This document shows, piece after piece, positions 49,574 through 59,951 of a stretch of 64,000 bases of DNA (position 1 is the first letter of the stretch; each line of letters begins with the position of its first letter). Made by a program: the position numbers and the translations under genes. Under the pieces are notes generated by a model. It did not search any database, had not been told where the DNA came from, and saw only the letters and a program-made list of their open reading frames with translations. Source of the stretch: Balneolaceae bacterium (GTDB taxonomy: Bacteria; Bacteroidota; Rhodothermia; Balneolales; Balneolaceae); NCBI GenBank assembly GCA_020832415.1, contig JAFIES010000072.1, positions 1 to 64,000 of the forward strand, read 5' to 3'.

Positions 49574-50830
49574 TCAAGGCTGAGGGCGCTGGAGCCATGG
49601 TTCAGGATTAACCATTCGGCTGCCTTCGCTGATCAGGAAGTGTAATACCGGCCCGCGTATGGAGTTGGAATCACCGGAAAGGCCGATCACATCGCCTTTA
49701 CGAAGCACCTGGTTTCGGCGCACAAAAATATCACTCAGATTTCCGTAAGCACTGTTGTATCCACCATGGTTTACAAAAACCACATCGCCATAACCGGTCA
49801 GATTTTGAATTCCATACACATATCCATCACTTACCACATGTACACTCGATCGAGGCAGTGTTGAAATATCAATACCTGTACTTTGTGTACGGGTGTTGTA
49901 AACCGGGTGTATCCGCTCGCCAAACCGCTCGGTGATGGTTCCATTTTCTACCGGCCAGGGAAGCTGCCCGCGCTGTTCACGAAAACGGTTTTCAAACTGA
50001 TTAATCTCTTCTTCACTCACAGCTACTTCCCGGCGAACAATTTCAGCACCGGAGGCTTCAGCCCGCCTCAGCCGTTCCTGTTCGCGCAGCAGGTTTTCCA
50101 TTGCAGACTGCAGATTTTCGCGCTGTTGACGCGATTCATTTCGGCGCTGTTCAAGGCTGGTAACATCACTTCTCAGTGTTTGTACAACCTGTTGCTGTTG
50201 TTGCTGCTGCTGCTCAAGGGTTGATGTTTCCCTTCGAATGGCAGCAAGAGATTCTTCATTTCTCACCCGGGTTGATTCAAGATCCTGTTTGGATTGTTCA
50301 AGCTGAGTTTGTGTCTGTTCAATTTCATCAACCTGCCCCTGAAGGTGTTTATTGAATTGAGCGAGGTAGTAGGAGCGAATCATCAGTTGATTGATAGAGG
50401 TGGATGTGAGCAGCAGTGCAAGCTCGGTGGTTCGGCCGTGTTTATAGAGGTAGGTGAGTGTTGATTTATACTGATCAATTAACTCTGCGAGCTGCTGCTC
50501 AAGCTGGCGCAGGTTTCTTTCGATCAGCTGAATCTCTTCTGCAATCTGATTCTGTTCACGGTTCATCTGCCGGAGCCTTTCCTGTTGCAGAGAAATAAGA
50601 CGATTCAGCTCTTCAAAACGCCTGTAAACTTCATCATACTCCTGTGTTACTTCGTCGAGGCGGCCGGTGATGTTTTCAATTTGCCGGTCCAGATTTTCAA
50701 TTTGCGATCGTGTTGATTGCTGCCTCTCCATCAGCTGCGATCGCAAATAGTCATAAGATGTCTGGCCGGATGCCATATCGGCAAGGGCAAGAAAAAGGAT
50801 AACCGATAATAAAGAGAGTTTTTTAATCAT
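49574..50830 (-). CDS. EnvC-like murein hydrolase activator (coiled coil + M23 LytM)
   Basis: Long coiled coil; LPWPVENGTITERFGERIHPVYNTRTQSTGIDI; LSGDSNSIRGPVLHFLISEGSRMVNPEPWL. Confidence 0.9.
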   Translation of the reverse strand: MIKKLSLLSVILFLALADMASGQTSYDYLRSQLMERQQSTRSQIENLDRQIENITGRLDEVTQEYDEVYRRFEELNRLISLQQERLRQMNREQNQIAEEIQLIERNLRQLEQQLAELIDQYKSTLTYLYKHGRTTELALLLTSTSINQLMIRSYYLAQFNKHLQGQVDEIEQTQTQLEQSKQDLESTRVRNEESLAAIRRETSTLEQQQQQQQQVVQTLRSDVTSLEQRRNESRQQRENLQSAMENLLREQERLRRAEASGAEIVRREVAVSEEEINQFENRFREQRGQLPWPVENGTITERFGERIHPVYNTRTQSTGIDISTLPRSSVHVVSDGYVYGIQNLTGYGDVVFVNHGGYNSAYGNLSDIFVRRNQVLRKGDVIGLSGDSNSIRGPVLHFLISEGSRMVNPEPWLQRPQP

Positions 50831-51588
50831 GGCCTGTAAATAGGTACATCATCGGGTAAAACGATGGAAAGTTCGGGAAGTTCTGCGTTCACATCAAGTC
50901 GCTGCACCAGCAGAGCAGCTCGTGATTCACCATCACGGCTGTAGATTGTCATCCGGCGTGGCAGCCTGAAGCCATCAATGGTGCCATAGCCTTCATACTC
51001 AATACGGCTGTATGGAGCCCCGATATTTTCTGTTGCATGTACAACTTCAAGAATGGTTCCATCGGCTTTACTGATATTCAGGATTGATCGGTTTGTAAGA
51101 AGTGCCACAAATGTATCCCTGTCATCATATATTTCTTCAATATCTTCTGCTTCGAAAGTGAAGTTAATGAGATCGAGAATATTAATAGATGCAATGGAGC
51201 CCACACTGCTAAGCCGTCCATCCCGAAGGGGTACTTTTTCCGCTATTCTGTCGAGGCGATTGTAAATAAGCAGCGAATCGGCATCTACATAAATCTGACC
51301 GCCTTCAATACCCACGCTGTTTCGAACGGTAATAAGGCTTTCATCCCGGCTCGACTGAAACTGAAGTGTTACCCGTTCGCTGTTTCCCGGTTCACTTACA
51401 ATGGCACGTCCGCTTCCTGAGATGGTAAGCAGGGTTTCAGAGTAATTGGGAACCATGGCCACAAGCTCCTCAGCGGAGAGATCGGCCCGTTCAAGATCTT
51501 CTAATGTGGTGAGACCGCCAGGTGTGCTGCAGGCAGATGCGATCATCAGCAGAAGAGTTGCCGGGATTATTATTTTATAGATATTCAA
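50827..51588 (-). CDS. DUF4292-like lipoprotein
   Basis: Lipobox IASAC; LTISGSGRAIVSEPGNSERVTLQFQSSRDESLITVRNSVGIEGGQIYVDADSLLIYNRL. Confidence 0.75.
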   Translation of the reverse strand: MNIYKIIIPATLLLMIASACSTPGGLTTLEDLERADLSAEELVAMVPNYSETLLTISGSGRAIVSEPGNSERVTLQFQSSRDESLITVRNSVGIEGGQIYVDADSLLIYNRLDRIAEKVPLRDGRLSSVGSIASINILDLINFTFEAEDIEEIYDDRDTFVALLTNRSILNISKADGTILEVVHATENIGAPYSRIEYEGYGTIDGFRLPRRMTIYSRDGESRAALLVQRLDVNAELPELSIVLPDDVPIYRP

Positions 51589-51600
51589 AAAAGTTCTCTG

Positions 51601-53298
51601 TTAGATTCGTTCTTGCAAATGGGTACGATCGGGGTCCATCTCAAAGGCTTTTTTCCACCAGGTTCGAGCGCTCTCCATATCGGAAAGTGCCTCGTACACA
51701 TCACCGAGGTGCTCGTACACTTCGGCGCTTGCATTGCCGGTATCCACCGATTGTTGAATATAGTCAAGCGCCTTCTCATAGTTTCCTTTTTTAAAGTGAA
51801 TCCACCCGATAGTATCCAGATAAGCGGCATTTCCCGGTTCCATAGCTACTGCCCGTTCCGACATTTCAAGGGCCTCATCAAGATCTTCTTCCCGAAGTGA
51901 GAGGTAGTACGCATAGTTATTAAGAGCGGTGTGATTGTTGGTATCGAGGCGGATGGCCATGGTAAACGCATCTACGGTTTCATCCCACTTTCCAAGATCG
52001 TGCCGAACATCACCAAGGGTTCCGTAAATGATTGAACGAAAATTGCGCTGGGATGGTGCTGCAGTGGCATTTTCAAGCCACGTTTCAGCCTGATCATTAT
52101 TATCAGAAAACATGTGCGATGCACCCGCAAAAAACTGAATGAAGGCGTTATCCGGTGCCCGTTCATTGGCTTCCTCTGAGAGTTCAATTACATCATCATA
52201 GCGCCCAAGCTGAAAGAGAATCTGCATGCGCTGGTTCCATGCATCAGCTTCACCGGGCAGCAGTTCGTTTACCCGCTCAAGAGTTTCAAGAGCAGCTTCA
52301 GGATTGCCTTTTTGCATGTAATAATCGGCGGCCACGAGCTGGGCTGGGCCATAATCTGATTCGTGCTCGCTGATGGCCAGAATTACTTTTTCAGTCTGGG
52401 CTTCCAGAATTTCTTCGTTCGGCATGCTTTGATGCTGCATATACATAAACCGAACGATCTCCATTTTTTGCGCTGCCGGAACAAGCGGGTCTTCTATAAT
52501 TGCGATGAATGTGTCGCCCAATTTTTCCCACTCGTTTTCGTTGATGAATATTTCAGCCAGGAGAATATGCGTTTTCGGATCGCTCGGGTTTCGATCGCGT
52601 GCCTCAAGCAGCACCTCGCGTGCAGCCTCTGTATCACCCATGTCAATATAGTACTGGCTTATGGTATGTAGGGTGCTGAGATTCCCGGGATTCAAATCTC
52701 GCATTTTTTCAAGTTCTGAAAGTGCATTTTCCCGTTGCCGCAGGGCATTATAGTTTTGAAATTTACGGAGGTGCACTTCGAATATACTGCCGCGTATGGC
52801 GAGGATCTGATCGAGAACCTTGTTTGAATCTTCAAGCCGGCCAATTTCCAGGTAACTTTCTGCCAGTAAAAAAAGCACGTCCAGATCGCCCGGGTCGTTT
52901 TCAAGAATGGTTTTCAATGCATTGATCGATTGCTGATTTTGCCCGGAGCTGCGGTAAATCTCAGCCATGTTAAGCCGGTACCACTTGTTCTCCGGATCTA
53001 TATCCACAGCAATTTGCCCGTAGTAAGCAGCATTGTTCAGATCGCCCATGGTGAGGTACACATCAGAAAGCGCATAGTTGATGCCGGAATCGTCAGACAG
53101 AATCAGGTGGGCAGCGGTGAGTTTATCCAGCGCCTGTTCAAATTCACCATTTTCGAAATGTGAAATACCATCTATAAAAAACTCCATGGCGCGGTTTTGG
53201 TCGGCATTGTTAGTTTCGGGCCTATCCTGCGCGTTAAGCGTAAAGGGGCTAATCAGCAACAAAGCCGGCAGGGCAAGTATGAGAAATCGTTGTTTCAT
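51601..53298 (-). CDS. TPR-repeat exported protein
   Basis: Signal peptide; many TPR units, e.g. AAYLDTIGWIHFKKGNYEKALDYIQQSVDTG. Confidence 0.92.
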   Translation of the reverse strand: MKQRFLILALPALLLISPFTLNAQDRPETNNADQNRAMEFFIDGISHFENGEFEQALDKLTAAHLILSDDSGINYALSDVYLTMGDLNNAAYYGQIAVDIDPENKWYRLNMAEIYRSSGQNQQSINALKTILENDPGDLDVLFLLAESYLEIGRLEDSNKVLDQILAIRGSIFEVHLRKFQNYNALRQRENALSELEKMRDLNPGNLSTLHTISQYYIDMGDTEAAREVLLEARDRNPSDPKTHILLAEIFINENEWEKLGDTFIAIIEDPLVPAAQKMEIVRFMYMQHQSMPNEEILEAQTEKVILAISEHESDYGPAQLVAADYYMQKGNPEAALETLERVNELLPGEADAWNQRMQILFQLGRYDDVIELSEEANERAPDNAFIQFFAGASHMFSDNNDQAETWLENATAAPSQRNFRSIIYGTLGDVRHDLGKWDETVDAFTMAIRLDTNNHTALNNYAYYLSLREEDLDEALEMSERAVAMEPGNAAYLDTIGWIHFKKGNYEKALDYIQQSVDTGNASAEVYEHLGDVYEALSDMESARTWWKKAFEMDPDRTHLQERI

Positions 53299-53526
53299 CT
53301 GTGAGATATAGAATAATGAGGAACTACCTGTTTGAACGGAGATGATGTAAAGTAATTATAGATGAAGGCAGATCAAAGCAGATCAAAAGGGGGAATTGAT
53401 TAAACAACCTTCGAGCGTGCTTGCACCTCGAAGCGTTGTGAGTTGATGATGATGAGTTTGAACCTGAATATAAAGCACCAAACCTGCCACGATTGAAGGA
53501 CCTTCGGACGCTTCAATGAGGCTGAA

Positions 53527-54885
53527 TTACTCATCCTCCCACCTCAAAACCGGGTATCCGTCCTGTGTGGTTCTCCAAACATTTACCCAGTCGAACCCCG
53601 GCATGCTTTGCTCGGCGGCCGGCCCGGTCATTTGAGCGGTTGTGAGGCCGGTGGCACCTTCATTGCTTCCATTGAGCACATCAGGATGGTCTTCTAAAGC
53701 ATTCAAATCCCAGTAGAGCGAGTTTATAGCCCCTCTGTTCTCAATGATAACGGTTGCTAATTCAGCCTCTCCGTCAATTGATGTTAAACTCCCCGTTGCA
53801 TAGGAGTTTTCAATCAGGCCCTCTTCTGTATTTTCATAGACAAATCCAGACGCACTAAACAATTCATCCATTTCATGTCTTATACTCACATTAACATTCG
53901 AATAACTATTCTTAATAATTCCGCTGTTCTTATTTGAAAATCCTGCAATAATCCTATTGCCTCCAATTTCACCAGTTACAAAAGATGACTCAATTCGTCC
54001 TCCATTGTTATTTGAGGCAAATCCTGTTGATCCATTGGATCCGTACAAATCAACATGAGCTGATGACCGGATAATTTCACCATAATTTATGGAGACAAAG
54101 CCATGTGCTCCCATACCACTGGTACGTATTTCAGTTGAAGAATCGATGATTATCCCCGTATTTATCGATGTAAACCCTATGCCACTAAAACCACCCGCCG
54201 TACCTTTAAAATGAGAGTTCTCAACCAACCCTGTATTGATACCCACAAAACCGGCAGGTGCACCCATTCGTGCATCCACACGGCCATGAAAGATACAATT
54301 AATGATTTCACCACCATCATTGAAACCAACCATTCCCCCATAACCATTCGCTTCTGACAGATCTAATACCTCATATGTAGGAGGTAAGAGTTCAATAGAT
54401 TGATCAAATGAAGCAAACTGGTGTTGATCATTCATGCTCTTACTTGAAAGCTGAATAATGTTATCAATCACCACATTTTCAATTCTTCCATTTTTCACAT
54501 AACCCCAAACCCCGTTACTTGGGCCCCCTCGCTGTGCATGAAGTTTCAAATCCCTGATCACATATCCGTTCCCATTATATGTTCCCGTAAAGGGTGTTTC
54601 CCTAAAACCAATTTGCCTCCATCCTGAACCATTCTGAAACTCAGCCGATGGGGAAGCATTGATATCCGCTACTTGTATGAAATGCATGTCCAGATTCTCC
54701 TCTTCACCAATTTCCTGCAACTGTTCTACATTGGAAACCTGGTAAGGGTTGGCTTTGGTGCCGTTGCCTCCATCGAAAAACTGTTCGCTATCGGTAGCTG
54801 AACAGGAGATAAGGAGGATCGATATAAAAAGAACAGGGCAAACAAGTGCTTTTATTTTTGGTACGTTATTTATGATATGTAACAT
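53527..54885 (-). CDS. GLUG-repeat lipoprotein
   Basis: Lipobox LLISC; NGGRIESSFVTGEIGG-type repeats; C-terminal TGLTTAQMTGPAAEQSMPGFDWVNVWRTTQDGYPVL. Confidence 0.82.
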   Translation of the reverse strand: MLHIINNVPKIKALVCPVLFISILLISCSATDSEQFFDGGNGTKANPYQVSNVEQLQEIGEEENLDMHFIQVADINASPSAEFQNGSGWRQIGFRETPFTGTYNGNGYVIRDLKLHAQRGGPSNGVWGYVKNGRIENVVIDNIIQLSSKSMNDQHQFASFDQSIELLPPTYEVLDLSEANGYGGMVGFNDGGEIINCIFHGRVDARMGAPAGFVGINTGLVENSHFKGTAGGFSGIGFTSINTGIIIDSSTEIRTSGMGAHGFVSINYGEIIRSSAHVDLYGSNGSTGFASNNNGGRIESSFVTGEIGGNRIIAGFSNKNSGIIKNSYSNVNVSIRHEMDELFSASGFVYENTEEGLIENSYATGSLTSIDGEAELATVIIENRGAINSLYWDLNALEDHPDVLNGSNEGATGLTTAQMTGPAAEQSMPGFDWVNVWRTTQDGYPVLRWEDE

Positions 54886-55067
54886 GGCAGCGGCGGGTTC
54901 TTTGATGAAAAGTATCTATTAGTAAGATGAATAAAATCAGTGATAAATAAAAATGGGGGGGGGTAAATCAGGCGGCTTGTAAGTCACAGAAAAACAGTTT
55001 TTAAGAGCTTGGGAACTCAAAATTATTATTTACTATATTTAGAAAAAATTATTCAATCACCAGTTTA

Positions 55068-58000
55068 ATGAGCGCAAAATTCCGGCGATATATTTTCTCA
55101 TCACTTTTGGCAGGGGCTCTTTGTCTGTTTGGCTTTTCGAACCATGTTCTTTTTGCCCAGACAATTCACCTGAATGAGATCATGGCATCGAACAACTTAA
55201 CCATTGCCGATGAAGATGGTGATTTTGAAGACTGGATTGAGATCTACAATTCGGGCAGTGAGCCGCTGCAACTGGGAGGGTACGGCCTTTCTGATGATTA
55301 TGACAATCCGTTCCGCTGGGTATTTCCGGATACCACTATTGCAGCAGGCGAGTTTATGCTTATTTGGGCTTCAAACAAAAATCGTGCTATAGCGGGGGAG
55401 CCGCTTCACACAAACTACGCCATTTCGGCTGCCGGGGAAGAGGTTATTCTTACAGATCCTAACGGCACTCGGATTGATGAACTGGAACCCACGGAAATTC
55501 CTACTGATATCTCCCTGGGCAGGCAGCCCGACGGAACAGGGCAGTGGGTCTACTTTGATGAACCTACACCCGGTGCATCCAACTCAACAGAACCACTCGA
55601 AGATATTCTTGAACCGGCACAATTTTCCCATCAGCCGGGTTTTTACACAACCGATTTCTCCCTCGAGCTTTCACACACCGAAGAGGGGGTAACCCTCTAC
55701 TATACACTTGACGGCTCCACACCCACCACAAATTCAGCGGTTTATTACGGGCCAATTTCTATCTACAACAGAACATCAGAGCCGAATGATATTTCAACCA
55801 TCCGTACAACATATATGGCCGATTGGCGCCGTTTCAGAGCGCCATCAAGCCGAATAAACAAGGGGAATACGGTTCGTGTACTTGCCGTAAAAAATGGATA
55901 CAAACCTTCGGTGAATACAGGCAGTTTTTTTGTTTTTCCTGATGGAGGCAATACACATAATCTGGCCGTTGTTTCGATCAACACAGACAGGGAGAACCTT
56001 TTTGGCCACGAACGCGGGATTTACGTTCCCGGTGCTTTGCACGAGTCCGGAGATGATGGGTCCGGAAACTATGAACAACGAGGTATTGAATGGGAGCGGG
56101 AAGCGTCGCTGGAATTTTTTGATGAAACCGGAGAATTGAAATTTGCCCAGAATGCAGGCCTCAGGATTCATGGCGGTTTTACGCGGCGGTTTGCACAGAA
56201 AAGTTTCAGGCTATATGCACGAAGTGAATATGGTGAGAGCCGATTTAATTACAAGATATTTCCGGATCAGGATTACAACTCATATAACCGCTTATTATTG
56301 AGAAATTCCGGGAATGACCAAAGCCTAACGATGATCCGCGACGCTGTTGCTCACGAACTGGTAAGTCATTTTAATATGGATACACAAGCATACAGACCGG
56401 CTGTAGTGTATATAAATGGGGAATATTGGGGCATCAAAAATTTTCGCGAGCGGTATGACCGCCATTACCTGGAACGAGTGTACGGAATTGACCCTGATAA
56501 TATCGATCTGTTAACCGGCCGCTGGGATGCTAAAGAGGGAGACAATCAAAACTATGCCCAGATGTTAACATTCCTGGAAAACAACAATCTCGCAAACAAT
56601 GCTCGTTTTGAAGAGATAACCAGAATGATAGATATAGATCATTTTCTCGACTATTATTCTGCCCAAATCTACTTTGCAAATACCGATTGGCCTCATAACA
56701 ACATCGATTTCTGGAGGCTTCGGCGTTCATTTGATCCCAATGCCCCAAAAGGGCATGATGGCCGCTGGAGATGGCTCTTCTACGATATCGATTTTACGTT
56801 TGGTTTGAGTGGTGACGAAACCTTAAATATGCTGGATTGGGTTACTCAAAGATTGAACTTCAGAGGAGCTGAGTGGCCAAATTTTATACTGCGTAACCTG
56901 CTGGAAAATGAAGGGTTCAGGTACGATTTCATCAACCGAATGGCCGACCATCTGAACACGGCTTTTCAGCCTGAGAGGGTATTAGAGGTTATAGAGAGGA
57001 AGAAAGTTAATATAGAACCGGAGATGGCCCGATTTGGACAGAGATGGTACTACCCGAGAAGTATTTCACAATGGGAAGAGTTTATGCAGCCGATGATACA
57101 GTTTGCAGAAAACAGGCCACACTATTTACGCAGTAACATTGTAAACCATTTTGATCTTGGCGGGCAGGCGGAAATTTCGATCGATGTAAATGATGCCGGC
57201 AGCGGTACAATACAGGTAAATTCGATCACTATTTCACAGGAACTGCCCGGTATTTCATCCGAAGTATTTCCCTGGAGTGGTATCTATTTTGAAGGGGTGC
57301 CTGTAAAGCTGAAGCCTGTACCAACAGGTGAATTTCAGTTTGCATACTGGATTGTTGACGGTGAGCAGATATTCAGTGAGGAGCTGTCTGTAATGCCGGG
57401 GAGTGTAAGAGAAGTAACAGCACATTTTGATACAATGCAACTGAGTGTTGTGGAGTCTTTTCAGATTTCGAGTGGCTATTACCTCTTTGCGGAGTGGGGT
57501 TCTGATCAGCCAGCCGGTACTTATCCCGGGTCGATGGCATTTGTTTATATGGATGCACCGGATCCCGGGCTTGATGCAGCCATTTCAGGTGTTGCATCCG
57601 GTTCATACGATTTCAGCTCCAGAACCCGAATCAACGGGCTGGGTGATGATGGCTTTTCTTTCATCAATACCACCAACCCGGATGGCAACCCAGGTTACCC
57701 CGGCACACGTTTGGGCGGCGCTGTTCTTGCACTTGACACCCGTGAAATCACCGGCGCTGAAGTGGCCTGGCAGGCGGGAACTGTAACTCCAAATTCACGC
57801 ATTTACAATCTCCGTTTGCAGTACCGGGTTGGCGAAGAGGGGGCATTTCAGGATGTGACCGATCGCGATGGAAACCCGGTTGAGTACGAAAGAAACGCGG
57901 AGGAGAGCCATAGTGAATTTATGGGTCCCGTTTCTCTGCCGGAAGATGCCATCGGTCATGAGCGGGTAGAGTTACTTTGGCGATATTACTATACGGGTGT

Positions 58001-58994
58001 ACAGCTTGACCCTGATTCCAACCAGAGATCAGAACTCAATATTTCACTCATCCATGTTGCAGCTGTTTCTGATGAGGACATCCCTGAGCCTCATATTTTG
58101 AAGGGGGGTGCATATGAGTTCACATCCTGGCCGGCTGATGCTGAAGCGGGAACAGCGCCGCCATCGATGGCCTTTGCCTATATGAACCTTGCCGAGCCCG
58201 GCCTTGATGCAGCCATTCTGGGCTATACAGCCGGCGAGTTTAATCTGGAATCCCGGTCCAGGGTAAATGGTTTAGGTGAGGCCGGATTTTCTTTTATCAA
58301 CACAGCCAATCTTGAAGGGAACCCGGGCTATCCGGGAAGGCGAATTGGAGGAGCCGTTCTTGCACTGAACACGGAAGGGCAGGGATCGGTAGAAGTAAAC
58401 TGGACGGCCGGCACCGTGCTTGCCAACTCAAGAATTTACAATCTGCGCCTGCAATATCGCACCTCGACCGATGAACCATTCAGGGATGTGTTGGATCGGG
58501 AAGGTAATCCCGTTGAGTATCAGCGAAGTGAGTTCGACGGTCACTCACTTGAAATAGATCCGGTAATTTTACCCGGAGACGCTGATGACCAGCCTTATCT
58601 GCAGCTTTTCTGGCGATATTACTTTACCGGTGAAAGGGTTGATGAGGATAGCGGCCAGCGCTCACAGCTCAATATTTCAACTATCCGGGTGTCAGCACAA
58701 CCTCTATTGGGCGGGAATCCCGGCACTCCTGAGGAGTTTAAGTTGTTTCAGAACTATCCAAACCCGTTCTATCCGCATACTACCATTCGTTATGATCTGC
58801 CAACACCTCAGCATGTGCGAATAGATCTCTATACAATTACAGGGCGTCATGTAGCCACACTTGAGAACCGACAGGCACAGCAGGGCCGCCACAGTGTAGA
58901 TGTTGATGCAGGTTCACTCGCCAGCGGAATCTACATCTATCGGCTGGTATCAGATGATTTTGTGGAATCGGGCCGGATGAGTGTGATAAAATAG
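55068..58994 (+). CDS. CotH-kinase surface protein with lamin-tail-like and chitobiase-C-like domains, duplicated ~200-aa module and T9SS-type sorting domain
   Basis: LNEIMASNNLTIADEDGDFEDWIEIYNSG; GVTLYYTLDGSTPT; LRIHGGFTRRFAQKSFRLYARSEYG; FQNYPNPFYPHTTIRYDLPTPQHVRIDLYTITG. Confidence 0.9.
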   Translation: MSAKFRRYIFSSLLAGALCLFGFSNHVLFAQTIHLNEIMASNNLTIADEDGDFEDWIEIYNSGSEPLQLGGYGLSDDYDNPFRWVFPDTTIAAGEFMLIWASNKNRAIAGEPLHTNYAISAAGEEVILTDPNGTRIDELEPTEIPTDISLGRQPDGTGQWVYFDEPTPGASNSTEPLEDILEPAQFSHQPGFYTTDFSLELSHTEEGVTLYYTLDGSTPTTNSAVYYGPISIYNRTSEPNDISTIRTTYMADWRRFRAPSSRINKGNTVRVLAVKNGYKPSVNTGSFFVFPDGGNTHNLAVVSINTDRENLFGHERGIYVPGALHESGDDGSGNYEQRGIEWEREASLEFFDETGELKFAQNAGLRIHGGFTRRFAQKSFRLYARSEYGESRFNYKIFPDQDYNSYNRLLLRNSGNDQSLTMIRDAVAHELVSHFNMDTQAYRPAVVYINGEYWGIKNFRERYDRHYLERVYGIDPDNIDLLTGRWDAKEGDNQNYAQMLTFLENNNLANNARFEEITRMIDIDHFLDYYSAQIYFANTDWPHNNIDFWRLRRSFDPNAPKGHDGRWRWLFYDIDFTFGLSGDETLNMLDWVTQRLNFRGAEWPNFILRNLLENEGFRYDFINRMADHLNTAFQPERVLEVIERKKVNIEPEMARFGQRWYYPRSISQWEEFMQPMIQFAENRPHYLRSNIVNHFDLGGQAEISIDVNDAGSGTIQVNSITISQELPGISSEVFPWSGIYFEGVPVKLKPVPTGEFQFAYWIVDGEQIFSEELSVMPGSVREVTAHFDTMQLSVVESFQISSGYYLFAEWGSDQPAGTYPGSMAFVYMDAPDPGLDAAISGVASGSYDFSSRTRINGLGDDGFSFINTTNPDGNPGYPGTRLGGAVLALDTREITGAEVAWQAGTVTPNSRIYNLRLQYRVGEEGAFQDVTDRDGNPVEYERNAEESHSEFMGPVSLPEDAIGHERVELLWRYYYTGVQLDPDSNQRSELNISLIHVAAVSDEDIPEPHILKGGAYEFTSWPADAEAGTAPPSMAFAYMNLAEPGLDAAILGYTAGEFNLESRSRVNGLGEAGFSFINTANLEGNPGYPGRRIGGAVLALNTEGQGSVEVNWTAGTVLANSRIYNLRLQYRTSTDEPFRDVLDREGNPVEYQRSEFDGHSLEIDPVILPGDADDQPYLQLFWRYYFTGERVDEDSGQRSQLNISTIRVSAQPLLGGNPGTPEEFKLFQNYPNPFYPHTTIRYDLPTPQHVRIDLYTITGRHVATLENRQAQQGRHSVDVDAGSLASGIYIYRLVSDDFVESGRMSVIK

Positions 58995-59003
58995 AGCAGC
59001 TAC

Positions 59004-59027
59004 ACGAACATTGACTGTTCGTTTTTT
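59004..59027 (+). terminator. Rho-independent terminator
   Basis: ACGAACA-TTGAC-TGTTCGT followed by T run, directly after the CotH CDS. Confidence 0.8.
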
Positions 59028-59102
59028 AACCAATTATTGTAAGTGGAATTTTTTACTTCTCATTGGCTAAATGTGGTTGACAGATCACAGTGTTTTTAAA
59101 CC

Positions 59103-59840
59103 TCAGGCAATAGCCCGCCGGAAGATATTGAGGTTTTTTAAGGCATGAACCATCCGGGAACCGTACCAGCTAAACCACTCTCCGTTTACCAGCACTACGT
59201 TTGAGCCGGGGCAAGCGTCGCTCACCTCTTTGATGTGTTTCTCTTTGAAGGGATACGGTTCGCTGCTTAATAAGATAATTTCAGGCTTTTTTAGGGAGAG
59301 TTCGTAGAGTGTGGTTTTTGGATACCGGATTTCATCCGCATATACATTCCCGAAATTCCAGTGTTCCAGTACGGAGTGGATGTATGTATCATGGCCAACG
59401 CTCATCCATGGATCGCGCCAGATAAAGTAAGCGGCGGTCATGGTCGGTTCATCGGGTTTTTTCTTCATCAAACCCTGAATATCTTCAATCAACTCTTTAG
59501 CCAGTTCCTGTACGCCGCAGGTCCAGCCAATATCATGTATGGCAAAGAGGGCTTCATCAATCGTATTGATTTCTGTCACCATTACCTCGAAATTTTTCCT
59601 GAGTTCTTCCACATCTTCTTTGCGGTTTTCCTCTTTGTTGGCAATGATGAGATCCGGATTCAGGTCAATAATTTTTTCAAGATTTGGATTCTTGGTACCG
59701 CCTATAATAGGTACCCGTCCAATTTTATCTTCGGGGTGAATACAAAATCGTGTGCGTCCAACAACGCGATGTCCCAGCCCGAGATCAAAAAGCAGTTCGG
59801 TGAGTGAGGGTACCAAAGAGACTATTCTGTTAGAAGACAT
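59103..59840 (-). CDS. Periplasmic-binding-protein-fold metal/cobalamin receptor (BtuF-like)
   Basis: RIVSLVPSLTELLFDLGLGHRVVGRTRFCIHPEDKIGRVPIIGGTKNPNLEKIIDLNPDLIIANKEENRKEDVEEL; no obvious signal peptide. Confidence 0.87.
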   Translation of the reverse strand: MSSNRIVSLVPSLTELLFDLGLGHRVVGRTRFCIHPEDKIGRVPIIGGTKNPNLEKIIDLNPDLIIANKEENRKEDVEELRKNFEVMVTEINTIDEALFAIHDIGWTCGVQELAKELIEDIQGLMKKKPDEPTMTAAYFIWRDPWMSVGHDTYIHSVLEHWNFGNVYADEIRYPKTTLYELSLKKPEIILLSSEPYPFKEKHIKEVSDACPGSNVVLVNGEWFSWYGSRMVHALKNLNIFRRAIA

Positions 59841-59951
59841 ATAGCGGATAATTTAATGATCACTACAACTTATCAAAAAATCGTAAGAGCCTACAAATGT
59901 AACAGTATAAATTTGAGCCGACGATTCCACAGTGGCTACGTTCGGTACAGA

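Noticed and set aside
50155-50220. Gln-codon tract (QQQQQQQQ) as a microsatellite switch
   Set aside because: In-frame CAG/CAA tract in a coiled coil; mixed codons make slippage-based phase variation unlikely.
53299-53526. Small hairpins (CTTCGAGC...) between the TPR and GLUG genes
   Set aside because: Weak, imperfect stems without T-runs or obvious repeat partners in the window; not enough to call a feature.
59841-59951. Cobalamin riboswitch upstream of the BtuF-like gene
   Set aside because: The short upstream region shows no recognisable B12-box or matching structure by eye.
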